Source of the DNA: Closterium sp. NIES-65
Lineage: Eukaryota; Streptophyta; Zygnematophyceae; Desmidiales; Closteriaceae
Assembly (NCBI GenBank): GCA_948144175.1
Contig: CANXME010002423.1
Location: forward strand, 168,501 to 232,500
Reading direction: 5' to 3'
Length of the DNA stretch: 64,000 bases
The notes beneath the pieces are model-generated. The model was given only the letters and a program-made list of their open reading frames with translations, was not told the origin of the DNA and did no database searches. Of the stretch, positions 20,630 to 34,900 are shown in pieces. The translations under genes and the position numbers were made by a program. Position 1 is the stretch's first letter. The number at the start of each line of letters is the position of its first letter.

Positions 20630-22860
20630 TTGCATTTATAGTGCAAGTAGGGCCAAGGAGAACGGAAACGCTCATTTCTCAAAAAGCAAAGGGAATCTAG
20701 TGGTCTCACTCGATCAGAAGGTGGGAAATATATATATCTAGTGAGCTTATAAGGTTCAGAAGGAATCTAATGCATATGTATATGGAAAGTGGTGCATTGG
20801 CCAGGTCGGTCAGTATGGGAACTTAGAGTGCAAATGCCTGGGAGAACGGAACCGCTCAGATCTCGCATGATACACAGAATCTAGTGGTCTCACTCAAATA
20901 TAAGGTAGGAAATATATTCATCTAGTGAACGTAAGGGTTTGAAAGGTAACTAACGCACATGTGTAGAGAAAATGGTGCATCAGCCAGTCTGACCGGCATT
21001 TCGCACTCATAGTGCAGGTGGGGCCAGGGAGAACGGAAACGCTCGTTTCTCAAAAAGTAGAGGGAATCTAACGGTCTCACTCGATCAGAAGGTGGGAAAT
21101 ATATAAATCTAGTCAGCTAAAAAGGTTTGAAATGTATTCAACGCACATGTATAGAGAAAATGGTGCATTGGCCAGGTCGGTCAGTATCGGAACTTAAAAT
21201 GCAAATGCCAGGGAGAACGGAAGCGCTCAGATCTCGCATAGTACACGGAATCAAGTGGTCTCAATCAAATAGAAATTAGGAAATATATTCATCTAGTGAA
21301 TGTTAGGGTTTGAAAGGTAACTAACGCACATGAGTAGAGAAAATGGTGCATCGGCCAGTCTGGCCGGCATTTCGCACTCATAGTGCAGGTGGGGCCAGGG
21401 AAAACGGAAACGCTCGTTTCTCAAAAAGTAGAGGGAATCTAACCGTCTCACTCGATCAGAAGGTGGGAAATATATGAATCTAGTCAGCTAAAAAGGTTTG
21501 AAATGTATTCAACGCACATATATAGAGAAAATGGTGCATTGGCCAGGTCGGTCAGTATCGGAACTTCAAATGCAAATGCCAGGGAGAACGGAAGCGCTCG
21601 GATCTCGCATAGTACACGGAATCAAGTGGTCTCACTCAAATAGAAAGTAGGAAATATATTTATCTAGTGAACGTAAGGGTTTGAAAGGTAACTAACGCAC
21701 ATGTGTAGAGAAAATGGTGCATCGGCCAGTCTGGCCGGCATTTCGCACTTATAGTGCAAGTAGGGCCAAGGAGAACGGAAACGCTCATTTCTCAAAAAGC
21801 AAAGGGAATCTAGTGGTCTCACTCGATCAGAAGGTGGGAAATATATATATCTAGTGAGCTTATAAGGTTCAGAAGGAATCTAATGCATATGTATATGGAA
21901 AGTGGTGCATTGGCCAGGTCGGTCAGTATGGGAACTTAGAGTGCAAATGCCTGGGAGAACGGAACCGCTCAGATCTCGCATGATACACAGAATCTAGTGG
22001 TCTCACTCAAATATAAGGTAGGAAATATATTCATCTAGTGAACGTAAGGGTTTGAAAGGTAACTAACGCACATGTGTAGAGAAAATGGTGCATCGGCCAG
22101 TCTGACCGGCATTTCGCACTCATAGTGCAGGTGGGGCCAGGGAGAACGGAAACGCTCGTTTCTCAAAAAGTAGAGGGAATCTAACGGTCTCACTCGATCA
22201 GAAGGTGGGAAATATATAAATCTAGTCAGCTAAAAAGGTTTGAAATGTATTCAACGCACATGTATAGAGAAAATGGTGCATTGGCCAGGTCGGTCAGTAT
22301 CGGAACTTAAAATGCAAATGCCAGGGAGAACGGAAGTGCTCAGATCTCGCATAGTACACGGAATCAAGTGGTCTCACTCAAAAAGAAATTAGGAAATATA
22401 TTCATCTAGTGAACGTAAGGGTTTGAAAGGTAACTAACGCACATGTGTAGAGAAAATGGTGCATCGGCCAGTCGGGCCGGCATTTCGCACTTATAGTGCA
22501 AGTAGGGCCAAGGAGAACTGAAACGCTCATTTCTCAAAAAGTAAAGGGAATCTAGCGGTCTCACTCGATCAGAAGGTGGGAAATATATAAATCTAGTGAG
22601 CATATAAGGTTCGGAAGGAATCTAATGCATATGTATATGGAAAGTGGTGCATTGGCCAGGTCGGTCAGTATGGGAACTTAGAGTGCAAATGCCTGGGAGA
22701 ACGGAACCGCACAGATCTCGCATAATACACAGAATCTAGTGGTCTCACTCAAATATAAGGTAGGAAATATATTCATCTAGTGGACGTAAGGGTTTGAAAG
22801 GTAACTAACGCACATGTGTAGAGAAAATGGTGCATCGGCCAGTCTGGCCGGCATTTCGCA
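20630..22860 (-). repeat. Local higher-order repeat, 1,113 bp (three dimers)
   Basis: Rare variants recur exactly 1,113 bases apart. AAGGTTCAGA occurs at 20751 and 21864. The GACCGG variant of the dyad lies in units beginning at 20978 and 22091. 1,113 is 3 x 371, so the evolving unit here is a six-monomer block. A further copy of the same variants lies 3,340 bases upstream (17411 and about 17641). Confidence 0.85.
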
Positions 22861-25784
22861 CTCATAGTGCAGGTGGGGCCAGGGAGAACGGAAACGCTCG
22901 TTTCTCAAAAAGTAGAGGGAATCTAACGGTCTCACTCGATCAGAAGGTGGGAAATATATAAATCTGGTCAGCTCAAAAGGTTTGGAATGTATTCAACGCA
23001 CATGTATAGAGAAAATGGTGCACTGACCAGGTCGGTCAGTATCGGAACTTAAATTGCAAATGCCCGGGAGAACGAAAGCGCTCAGATCTCGCAAAGTACA
23101 CGGAATCAAGTGGTCTCACTCAAATAGAAAGTAGGAAATATATTCATCTAGTGAACGTAAGGGTTTGAAAGGTAACTAACGCACATGTGTAGGGAAAATG
23201 GTGCATTGGCCAGTCTTGCCGGCAGTTCTCACTTATGGTGCAAGTAGGGCCAAGGAGAACGGAAACGCGCATTTCACAAAAAGTAAAGGGAATCTAGCGG
23301 TCTCACTCGATCAGAAGGTGGGAAATATATAAATCTACTTAGCTAAAAAGGTTCGAAAGGAATCTAATGCATATATATATGGAAAATGGTGCATTGGCCA
23401 GGTCAGTCAGTATGGGAACTTAGAGTGCAAATGCCTGGGAGAACGGAACCGCTCAGATCTCGCATAATACACTGAATCTAGTGGTCTCACTCAAATATAA
23501 GGTAGGAAATATATTCATCTAGTGGACGTAAGGGTTTGAAAGGTAACTAACGCACATGTGTAGAGAAAATGGTGCATCGGCCAGTCTGGCCGGCATTTCG
23601 CACTCATAGTGCAGGTGGGGCCAGGGAGAACGGAAACGCTCGTTTCTCAAAAAGTAGAGGGAATCTAACGGTCTCACTCGATCAGAAGGTGGGAAATATA
23701 TAAATCTAGTCAGCTAAAAAGGTTTGAAATGTATTCAACGCACATGTATATAGAAAATGGTGCATTGGCTAGGTCGGTCAGTATCGGAACTTAAAATGCA
23801 AATGCCAGGGAGAACGGAAGCGCTCAGATCTCGCATAGTTCACGGAATCAAGTGGTCTCACTCAAATAGAAATTAGGAAATATATTCATCTAGTGAACGT
23901 AAGGGTTTGAAAGGTAACTAACGCACATGTGTAGGGAAAATGGTGCATTGGCCAGTCTGGCCGCCAGTTCTCACTTATGGTGCAAGTAGGGCCAAGGAGA
24001 ACGGAAACGCTCATTTCACAAAAAGTAAAGGGAATCTAGCGGTCTCACTCGATCAGAAGGTGGGAAATATATAAATCTAGTGAGCTAATAAGGTTTGAAA
24101 GGAATCAAATGCATATGTATATGGAAAATGGTGCATTGGCCAGGTCGGTCAGTATGGGAACTTAGAGTGCAAATGCCAGGGAGAACGGAAGCGCTCAGAT
24201 CTCGCATAGTACACGGAATCTAGTGGTCTCACTCAAATAGAAGGTAGGAAAAAAATTCATCTAGTGAACGTAAGGGTTTGAAAGGTAACTAACGCACATG
24301 TATATAGAAAATGGTGCATCGGCCAGTCTGGCCGGCATTTCGCACTTATAGTGCAAGTAGGGCCAAGGAGAACGGAAACACTCATTTCTCAAAGAGTCAA
24401 GGGAATCTAGCGGTCTCACTAGATCAGAAGGTGGGAAATATATAAATCTAGTGAGCTAATAAGGTTCGAAATGAATCTAATGCATATGTATAGGGAAAGT
24501 GGTGCTTTGGCCAGGTCTGTCAGTATGGGAACTTACAGTGCAAATGCCTGGGAGAACGGAACCGCTCAGATCTCGCATAATACACGGAATCTAGTGGTCT
24601 CACTCAAATATAAGGTAGGAAATATATTCATTTAATGAACGTAAGGGTTTGAAAGGTAACTAACGCACATGTGTAGAGAAAATGGTGCATCGGTCAGTCT
24701 GGCCGGCATTTCGCACTCATAGTGCAGGTGGGGCCAGGGAGAACGGAAACGCTCGTTTCTCAAAAAGTAGAGGGAATCTAACGGTCTCACTCGATCAGAA
24801 GGTGGGAAATATATAAATCTAGTCAGCTAAAAAGGCTTGAAATGTATTCAACGCACATGTATAGAGAAAATGGTGCATTGGCCAGGTCGGTCAGTATCAG
24901 AACTTAGAATGCAAATGCCAGGGAGAACGGAAGCGCTCAAATCTCGCACAGTACACGGAATCAAGTGGTCTCACTCAAATAGAAAGTAGGAAATATATTC
25001 TTTTAGTGAACCTAAGGGTTTGAAAGGTAACTAACGTACCTATGTAGAGAAAATTGTGCATCGGCCAGTCTGGCCGGCATTTCGCACTGATAGTGCAACT
25101 AGGGCCAAGGAGAACGGAAACGCTCATTTCTCAAAAAGTAGAGGGAATCTAGCGGTCTCACTCGATCAGAAGGTGGGAAATACATAAATCTAGTGAGCTA
25201 ATAAGGTTCGAAGGAATCTAATGCATATGTATATGGAATAGTGCATTGGCCAGGTTGGTCAGTATGGGAACTTAGAGTGCAAATGCCAGGGAGAACGGAA
25301 GCGCTCAGATCTCGCATAGTACACGGAATCTAGTGGTCTCACTCAAATAGAAGGTAGGAAATCAATTCATATAGTGAACGTAAGGGTTTGAAAGGGAACA
25401 AACGCGAAAGTGTAGAGAAAATGGTGCATCGGCCAGTCTGGCCGGCAGTTCGCACTTATAGTGCAAGCAGGGCCAAGGAGAACGGAAACGCTCATTTCTC
25501 AAAAAGTAAAGGGAATCTAGCGGTCTCACTCGATCAGAAGGTGGAAAATATATAAATCTAGTGAGCTAATAAGGTTGGGAAGGAATCTAAGGCATATGTA
25601 TATGGAAAGTGGTGCATTGGCCAGGTCGGTCAGTATGGGAACTTAGAGTGCAAATGCCTGGGAGAACGGAAGCGCTCAGATCTCGCATAGTACACGGAAT
25701 CTAGTGGTCTCACTCAAATATAAGGTAGGAAATAAATTCATCTTGTGAACGTAAGGGTTTGAAAGGTAACTAACGCACATGTGT

Positions 25785-26370
25785 AGAGAAAATTGTGCAT
25801 CGGCCAGTCTGGCCGGCATTTCGCACTTATAGTGCAACTAGGGCCAAGAAGAACGGAAACGCTCATTTCTCAAAAAGTAGAGGGGATCTAGCGGTCTCAC
25901 TCGATCTGAAGGTGGGAAATATATAAATCCAGTGAGCTAATAAGGTTTGAAAGGAATCTAATGCATATGTATATGGAAAATGGTGCATTGGCCAGGTCGG
26001 TCAGTATGGAAACTTAGAGTGCAAATGCCTGCGAGAACGGAACCGCTCAGATCTCACATAATACACGGAATCTAGTGGTCTCACTCAAATATAAGGGAGG
26101 AAATATATTCATCTAGTGAACGTAAGGGTTTGAAAGGTAACTAACGCACATGTGTAGAGAAAATTGTGCATCGGCCAGTCTGGCCGGCATTTCGCACTTA
26201 TAGTGCAACTAGGGCCAAGAAGAACGGAAACGCTCATTTCTCAAAAAGTAGAGGGGATCTAGCGGTCTCACTCGATCTGAAGGTGGGAAATATATAAATC
26301 CAGTGAGCTAATAAGGTTTGAAAGGAATCTAATGCATATGTATATGGAAAATGGTGCATTGGCCAGGTCG
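25785..26370 (-). repeat. Very recent tandem duplication of one 371-bp dimer
   Basis: The private variants GGGCCAAGAAGAACGG (25841 and 26212), GAGGGGATCTAG, GATCTGAAGG and AAATCCAGTGAG occur in two neighbouring dimers exactly 371 bases apart and nowhere else that I saw. The two copies are nearly identical over about 200 bases or more. Confidence 0.8.
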
Positions 26371-29300
26371 GTCAGTAATGGAACTTAGAGTGCAAATGCC
26401 AGGGAGAACGGAAGCGCTCAGATCTCGCATAGTACACGGAATCTAGTGGTCTCACTCAAATAGAAGGTAGGAAATAAACTCATCTAGTGAACGTAAGGGT
26501 TTGAAAGGTAACTAACGCACATGTGTAGAGAAAATGGTGCATCGGCCAGTCTGGCCGGCATTTCGCACTTATAGTGCAAGTAGGGCCAAGGAGAACGGAA
26601 ACGCTCATTTCTCAAAAAGTAAAGGGAATCTAGCGATCTCACTCGATCAGAAGGTGGGAAATATATAAATCTAGTGAGCTAATAAGGTTCGAAAGGAATC
26701 TAATGCATATGTATATGGAAAATGGTGCATTGGCCAGGTCGGTCAGTATGGGAACTTAGAGTGCAAATGCCAGGGAGAACGGAAGCGCTCAGATCTCGCA
26801 TAGTACACGGAATCTAGTGGTCTCACTCAAATATAAGGTAGGAAATATATTCATCTAGTGAACGTAAGGGTTTGAAAGGTAACTAATGCACATGTGTAGA
26901 GAAAATGGTGCATCGGCCAGTCTGGCCGGCATTTCGCACTTATAGTGCAAGTAGGGCCAAGGAGAACGGAAACGCTCATTTCTCAAAAAGTAAAGGGAAT
27001 GTAGCGGTCTCACTCAATCAGAAGGTGGGAAATATATAAATCTAGTGAGCTAATAAGGTTTGGAAGGAATCTAATGCATATGTATATAGAAAGTGGTGCA
27101 TTGGCCAGGTCGGTCTGTATGGGAATTTAGAGTGCAAATGCCTGGGAGAACGGAACTGCTCAGATCTCGCATAATACACGGAATCTAGTATTCTCACTCA
27201 AATATAAGGTAGGAAATATATTCATCTAGTGAACGTAAGGGTTTGAAAGGTAACTAACGCACATGTGTAGAGAAAATGGTGCATCGGCCAGTCTGGCCGG
27301 CATTTCGCACTCATAGTGCAGGTGGGGCCAGGGAGAACGGAAACGCACGTTTCTCAAAAATTAGAGGGAATCTAACGGTGTGACTCGATCATAAGGTGGG
27401 AAATATATAAATCTAGTCAGCTAAAAAGGTTTGAAATGTATTCAACGCACATGTATAGAGAAAATGGTGCATTGGCTAGGTCGGTCAGTATCGGAACTTA
27501 AAATGCAAATGCCAGGGAGAACGGAAGCGCTCAGATCTCGCATAGTACACGGAATCAAGTGGTCTCACTCAAATAGAAAGTAGGAGATATATTCATCTAA
27601 TGAACGTAAGGGTTTGAAAGGTAACTAACGCACATGTGTAGAGAAAATTGTGCATCGGCCAGTCTGGCCGGCATTTCGCACTTATAGTGCAACTAGGGCC
27701 AAGGAGAACGGAAACGCTCATTTCTCAAAAAGTAGAGGGAATCTAGCGGTCTCACTCGATCAAAAGGTGGGAAATATATAAATCTAGTGAGCTAATAAGG
27801 TTCGAAGGAATCTAATGCATATGTATATGGAAAATGGTGCATTGGCCAGGTTGGTCAGTATGGGAACTTAGAGTGCAAATGCCAGGGAGAACGGAAGCGC
27901 TCAGATCTCGCATAGTACACGGAATCTAATGGTCTCACTCAAATAGAAGGTAGGAAATCAATTCATCTAGTGAACGTAAGGGTTTGAAAGGTAACTAACG
28001 CACAAGTGTAGAGAAAATGGTGCATCGGCCAGTCTGGCCGGCATTTCGCACTTATAGTGCAAGTAGGGCCAAGGAGAACGGAAACGCTCATTTGTCAAAA
28101 TGTAAAGGGAATCTAGCAATCTCACTCGATCAGAAGGTAGGAAATATATAAATGTAGTGAGCTAATAAGGTTCGAAAGGAATCAAATGCATATGTATATG
28201 GAAAATGGTGCATTGGCCAGGTCGGTCAGTATCGGAACTTAGAGTGCAAATGCCAGGGAGAACGGAAGCGCTCAGATCTCGCATAGTACACAGAATCTAG
28301 TGGTCTCACTCAAATAGAAGGTAGGAAATATATTCATCTAGTGAACGTAAGGGTTTGAAAGGTAACTAACGCACATGTGTAGAGAAAATGGTGCATCGGC
28401 CAGTCTGGCCGGCATTTCGCACTCATAGTGCAGGTGGGGCCAGGGAGAACGGAAACGCACGTTTCTCAAAAAGTAGAGGGAATCTAACGGTCTCACTCGA
28501 TCAGAAGGTGGGAAATATATGAATCTAGTCAGCTAAAAAGGTTTGAAATGTATTCAACGCACATGTATAGAGAAAATGGTGCATTGGCCAGGTCGGTCAG
28601 TATCGGAACTTAAAATGCAAATGCCAGGGAGAACGGAAGCGCTCAGATCTCGCATAGTACACGGAATCAAGTGGTCTCACTCAAATAGAAAGTAGGAAAT
28701 ATATTCATCTAGTGAACGTAAGGGTTTGAAAGGTAACTAACGCACATGTGTAGAGAAAATGGTGCATCGGCCAGTCTGACCGGCATTTCGCACTCATAGT
28801 GCAGGTGGGGCCAGGGAGAACGGAAACGCTCGTTTCTCAAAAAGTAGAGGGAATCTAACGGTCTCACTCGATCAGAAGGTGGGAAATATATAAATCTAGT
28901 CAGCTAAAAAGGTTTGAAATGTATTCAACGCACATGTATAGAGAAAATGGTGCATTGGCCAGGTCGGTCAGTATCGGAACTTAAAATGCAAATGCCAGGG
29001 AGAACGGAAGCGCTCAGATCTCGCATAGTACACGGAATCAAGTGGTCTCACTCAAAAAGAAATTAGGAAATATATTCATCTAGTGAACGTAAGGGTTTGA
29101 AAGGTAACTAACGCACATGTGTAGAGAAAATGGTGCATCGGCCAGTCTGGCCGGCATTTCGCACTTATAGTGCAAGTAGGGCCAAGGAGAACGGAAACGC
29201 TCATTTCTCAAAAAGTAAAGGGAATCTAGCGGTCTCACTCGATCAGAAGGTGGGAGATATATAAATCTAGTCAGCTAATAAGGTTCGGAAGGAATCTAAT

Positions 29301-31259
29301 GCATATGTATATGGAAAGTGGTGCATTGGCCAGGTCGGTCAGTATGGGGACTTAGAGTGCAAATGCCTGGGAGAACGGAACCGCTCAGATCTCGCATTAT
29401 ACACGGAATCTAGTGGTCTCACTCAAATAGAAGGTAGGAAATATATTCATCTAGTGAACGTAAGGGTTTGAAAGGTAAGTAACGCACATGTGTAGAAAAA
29501 ATGGTGCATCGGCCAGTCTGGCCGGCATTTCGCACTCATAGTGCAGGTGGGGCCAGGGAGAACGGAAACGCTCGTTTCTCAAAAAGTAGAGGGAATGTAA
29601 CAGTCTCACTCAATCAGAAGGTGGGAAATATATAAATCTATTCAGCTAAAAAGGTTTGAAATGTATTCAACGCACATGTATAGCGAAAATGGTGCATTGG
29701 CCAGGTCGGTCAGTATCCCTAAAATGAAAATGCCAGGGAGAACGGAAGCGCTCAGATCTCGCATAGTACACGGAATCAAGTGGTCTCACTCAAATAGAAA
29801 GTAGGAAATATATTCATATTGTGAACGTAAGGGTTTGAAAGGTAACTAACGCACATGTGTAGAGAAAATTGTGCATCGGCCAGTCTGGCCGGAATTTCGC
29901 ACTTATAGTGCAAGTAGGGCCAAGGAGAACGGAAACGCTCATTTCTCAAAAAGTAGAGGGAATCTAGCGGTCTCACTCGATCAGAAAGTGGGAAATATAT
30001 AAATCTAGTGAGCTAATAAGGTTCGAAAGGAATCTAATGCATATGTATATGGAAAATGGTGCATTGGCCAGGTCGGTCAGTATGGGAACTTAGAGTGCAA
30101 ATGCCAGGGAGAACGGAAGCGCTCAGATCTCGCATAGTACACGGAATCTACTGGTCTCACTCAAATAGAAGGTAGGAAATAAATTTATCTAGTGAACATA
30201 ACGGTTTGAAAGGTAACTAACGCACATGTGTAGAGAAAATGGTGCATCGGCCAGTCTAGCCGGCATTTCGCACTTATAGTGCAAGTAGGGCCAAGGAGAA
30301 CGGAATCGCTCATTTCTCAAAAAGTAAAGGGAATCTAGCGGTCTCACTCGATCAGAAGGTGGGAAATATATAAATCTAGTGAGCTAATAAGGTTCAAAAG
30401 GAATCTAATGCATATGTATATGGAAAATGGTGCATTGGCCAGGTCGGTCAGTATGGGAACTTAGAGTACAAATGCTAGGGAGAACGGAAAAGCTCAGATC
30501 TCGCATAGTACGCGGAATCTAGTGGTCTCACTCAAATAGAAGGTAGGAAATAAATTCATCTAGTGAACGTAAGGGTTTGAAAGGTAACTAACGCACATGT
30601 ATAGAGAAAATGGTGCATCGGCCAGTCTGGCCGGCATTTCGAACTTATAGTGCAAGTAGGGCCAAGGAGAACGGAAACGCTCATTTCTCAAAAAGTAAAG
30701 GGAATCTAGCGGTCTCACTCGATCAGAAGGTGGGAAATATATAAATCTAGTGAGCTAATCAGGTTTGAAAGGAATCTAATGCATATGTATATGGAAAATG
30801 GTGCATTGGCCAGGTCGGTCAGTATGGGAACTTAGAGTGCAAATGCCAGGGAGAACGGAAGCGCTCAGATCTCGCATAGTACACGGAATCTACTGGTCTC
30901 ACTCAAATACAAGGTAGGAAATAAATTCATCTAGTGAACGTAAGGGTTTGAAAGGTAACTAACGCACATGTGTAGAGAAAATGGTGCATCGGCCAGTCTG
31001 GCCGGCATTTCGCACTTATAGTGCAAGTAGGGCCAAGGAGAACGGAAACGCTCATTTCTCAAAAAGTAAAGGGAATCTAGCGGTCTCACTCGATCAGAAG
31101 GTGGGAAATATATAAATCTAGTCAGCTAATAAGGTTCGAAAGGAATCTAATGCATATGTATATGGAAAATGGTGCATTGGCCAGGTCGTTCAGTATGGGA
31201 TCTTAGAGTACAAATGCCACAGAGAACGGAAGCGCTCAGATCTCGCATAGTACACAGAA

Positions 31260-31960
31260 TCTAGTGGTCTCACTCAAATAGAATGTAGGAAATAAAATCA
31301 TCTAGTGATTGTAAGGGTTTGAAAGGTAACTAACGCACATGTGTAGAGAAAATGGTGCATCGGCCAGTCTGGCCGGCATTTCGCACTTATAGTGCAAGTA
31401 GGGCCAAGGAGAACGGAAACGCTCATTTCTCAAAAAGTAAAGGGAATATAGCGGTCTCACTCGATCAGAAGGTGGGAAATATATAAATCTAGTGAGCTAA
31501 TGAGGTTCGGAAGGAATCTAATGCATATGTATATGGAAAGTGGTGCGTTGGCCAGGTCGGTCAGTATGGGAAGTTAGAGTGCAAATGCCTGGGAGAACGG
31601 AACCGCTCAGATCTCGCATAATACACGGAATCAAGTGGTCTCACTCAAATAGAGAGTAGGAAATATATTCATCTAGTGAACGTAAGGGTTTGAAAGGTAA
31701 CTAACGCACATGTGTAGAGAAAATTGTGCATCGGCCAGTCTGGCCGGCATTTCGCACTTATAGTGCAAATAGGGCCAAGGAGAACGGAAATGCTCATTTC
31801 TCAAAAAGTAGAGGGAATCTAGCGGTCTCACTCGATCAGAAGGTGGGAAATATATAAATCTAGTGAGCTAATAAGGTTCGAAAGGAATCTAGTGCAAATG
31901 CATATGGAAAATGGTGCATTGGCCAGGTCGGTCAGTATGGGAACTTAGAGTGCAAATGCC
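31260..31960 (-). repeat. Satellite segment related to 36440-37510
   Basis: Shared variants include AGAATGTAGGAAATAAAATC, GAGGTTCGGAAGG, AATAGAGAGTAGG, GTGCAAATAGGGCC with AAATGCTC, and AGTGCAAATGCATATGG (31891 and 37443). The offset of about 5.55 kb is near fifteen dimers, shortened by small deletions in between (one of roughly 14 bases near 35435). The 36.4-37.5 kb copy is longer, so the exchange was followed by rearrangement. Confidence 0.55.
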
Positions 31961-34900
31961 AGGGAGAACAGAAGCGCTCAGATCTCGCATAGTACACGGA
32001 ATCTAGTGGTCTCACTCAAATAGAAGGTAGGAAATAAATTAATCTAGTGAACGTAAGGGTTTGAAAGCTAACTAACGCACATGTGTAGAGAAAATGGTGC
32101 ATCGGCCAGTGTGGCCGGCATTTCGCACTTATCGTGCAAGTAGGGCCAAGGAGAACGGAAACGCTCATTTCTCAAACAGTAAAGGGAATCTAGCGGTCTC
32201 ACTCGATCAGAAGGTGGGAAATCTATAAATCTAGTGAGCTAATAAGGTTCGAAAGGAATCTAATGCATATGTATATGGAAAATGGTGCATTGGCCAGGTT
32301 GGTCAGTATGGGAACTTAGACTGCAAATGCCAGGGAGAACAGAAGCGCTCAGATCTTGCATAGTACACGGCATCTAGTGGTCTCACTCAAATAAAAGGTA
32401 GGAAAAAAATTCATTTAGTGAACGTAAGGGTTTGAAAGGTAACTAACGCACATGTGTAGAGAAAATGGTGCATCGGCCAGTCTGGCCGGCATTTCGCACT
32501 TATAGTGCAAGTAGGGCCAAGGAGAACGGAAACGCTCATTTCTCAAAAAGGAAAGGGAATCTAACGGTCTCACTCAATCAGAAGGTGGGAAATATATAAA
32601 TATAGTGAGCTAATAAGGTTCGAAAGGAATCTAATGCATATGTATAGGGAAAATGGTGCATTGGCCAGGTCGGTCAGTATGGGAACTTAGACTGCAAATG
32701 CCAGGGAGAACAGAAGCGCTCAGATCTTGCATAGTACACGGCATCTAGTGGTCTCACTCAAATAGAAGGTAGGAAAAAAATTCATTTAGTGAACGTAAGG
32801 GTTTGAAAGGTAACTAACGCACATGTGTAGAGAAAATGGTGCATCGGCCAATCTGGCCGGCATTTCGCACTCATAGTGCAGGTGGGGCCAAGGAGAACGG
32901 AAACACTCAATTCTCAAAAAGTAGAGGGAATCTAACGGTCTCACTCAATCAGAAGGTGGGAAATATATAAACCTAGTCAGCTAAAAAGATTTGAAATGTT
33001 TTCAAAGCACATGTATAGAGAAAATGGTGCATTGGCCAGGTCGGTTAGTATCGGAACTAAAATGCAAATGCCAGGGAGAACGGTGGCGCTCAGATCTCGC
33101 ATAGTACACGGAATCAAGTGGTTTCACTCAAATAGAAAGTAGGAAATATATCCATCTAGTGAACGTAATGGTTTGAAAGGTAACTAACGCACATGTGTAG
33201 AGAAAATGGTGCATCGGCCAGTCCGGCCGGCATTTCGCACTTATGGTGCAACTAGGGCCAAGGAGAACGGAAACGCTCACTTCTCAAAAAGTAGAGGGAA
33301 TCTAGCGGTCTCACTCGATCAGAAGGTGGGAAATATATAAATCTAGTGAGCTAATAAGGTTCGAAAGGAATCTAGTGCAAATGTATATGGAAAATGGTGC
33401 ATTGGCCAGGTCGGTCAGTATGGGAACTTAGAGTGCAAATTCCAGGGAGAACGAAAGCGCTCAGATCTCGCATAGTACACGGAATCTAGTGGTCTCACTC
33501 AAAAAGAAGGTAGGAAATAAATTCGTCTAGTGAACGTAAGGGTTTGAAAGGTAACTAACGCACATGTGTAGAGAAAATTGTGCATCGGCCAGTCTGGCCG
33601 GCATTTCGCACTTATAGTGCAAGTAGGGCCAAGGAGAACGGAAATGCTCATTTCTCGAAAAGTAGAGGGAATCTAGCGGTCTCACTCGATCAGAAGGTGG
33701 GAAATATATAAATCTAGTGAGCTAATAAGGTTCGAAAGGAATCTAATGCATATGTATATAGAAAATGGTGCATTGGCCAGGTCGGTCAGTATGGGAACTT
33801 AGAGTGCAAATGCCAGGGAGAACGGAAGCGCTCAGATCTCGCATAGTACACAGAATCTAGTAGCCTCACTCAAATAGAAGGTAGGAAATAAATTTATCTA
33901 GTGAACGTAAGGGTTTGAAAGGTTACTAACGCACATGAGTAGAGAAAATGGTGCATCGGCCAGTCTGGCCGGCATTTCGCACTTATAGTGCAAGTAGGGC
34001 CAAGGAGAACGGAAACGCTCATTTCTCAAAAAACAAAAGGAATCTAGCGGTCTCACTCGATCAGAAGGTGGGAAATATATAAATCTAGTGAGCTTATAAG
34101 GTTCGAAAGGAATCTAATGCATATGTATATGGAAGATGGTGCATTGGCCAGGTCGGTCAGTAAGGGAACTTAGAGTACAAATGCCAGGGAGAACGGAAGC
34201 GCTCAGATCTCGCATAGTACACGGAATCTAGTGGTCCCACTCAAATAGAAGGTAGGAAAAAAAATCATCTAGTGAACGTAAGGGTTTGAAAGGTAACTAA
34301 TGCACATGTGTAGAGAAAATGGTGCATCGGCCAGTCTGGCCGGCATTTCGAACTTATAGTGCAAGTAGGGCCAAGGAGAACGGAAACGCTCATTTCTCAA
34401 AAAGTAAAGGGAATCTAGCGGTCTCACTCTATCAGAAGGTGGGAAATATATAAATCTAGTGAGCTAATGAGGTTCGGAAGGAATCTAATGCATATGTATA
34501 TGGAAAGTGGTGCATTCGCCAGGTCGGTGAGTATCGGAAGTTAGACTGCAAATGCGTGGGAGAACGGAACCGCTCAGATCTCGCATAATACACGGAATCT
34601 AGTGGTCTCACTCAAATATAAGGTAGAAAATATATTCATCTAGTGAACGTAAGGGTTTGAAAGGTAACTAACGCACATGTGTAGAGAAAATGGTGCATCG
34701 GCCAGTCTGGCCGGCATTTCGCACTCATAGTGCAGGTGGGGCCAGGAGAACGGAAACGCTCGTTTCTCAAAAAGTAGAGGGAATCTAACGGTCTCACTCG
34801 ATCAGAAGGTGGGAAATATATAAATCTAGTCAGCTTAAAAGGTTTGAAATGTATTTAACGCACATGTATAGAGAAAATGGTGCATTGGCCAGGTCGGTCA

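Noticed and set aside
22406-22603. Short open frames of 65-90 codons in the satellite (also near 29776, 37530, 47302, 51260, 58481 and 61582)
   Set aside because: They repeat the same translated satellite segment at unit spacing, are open only in occasional variants, and have no domain or upstream signal. Chance frames.
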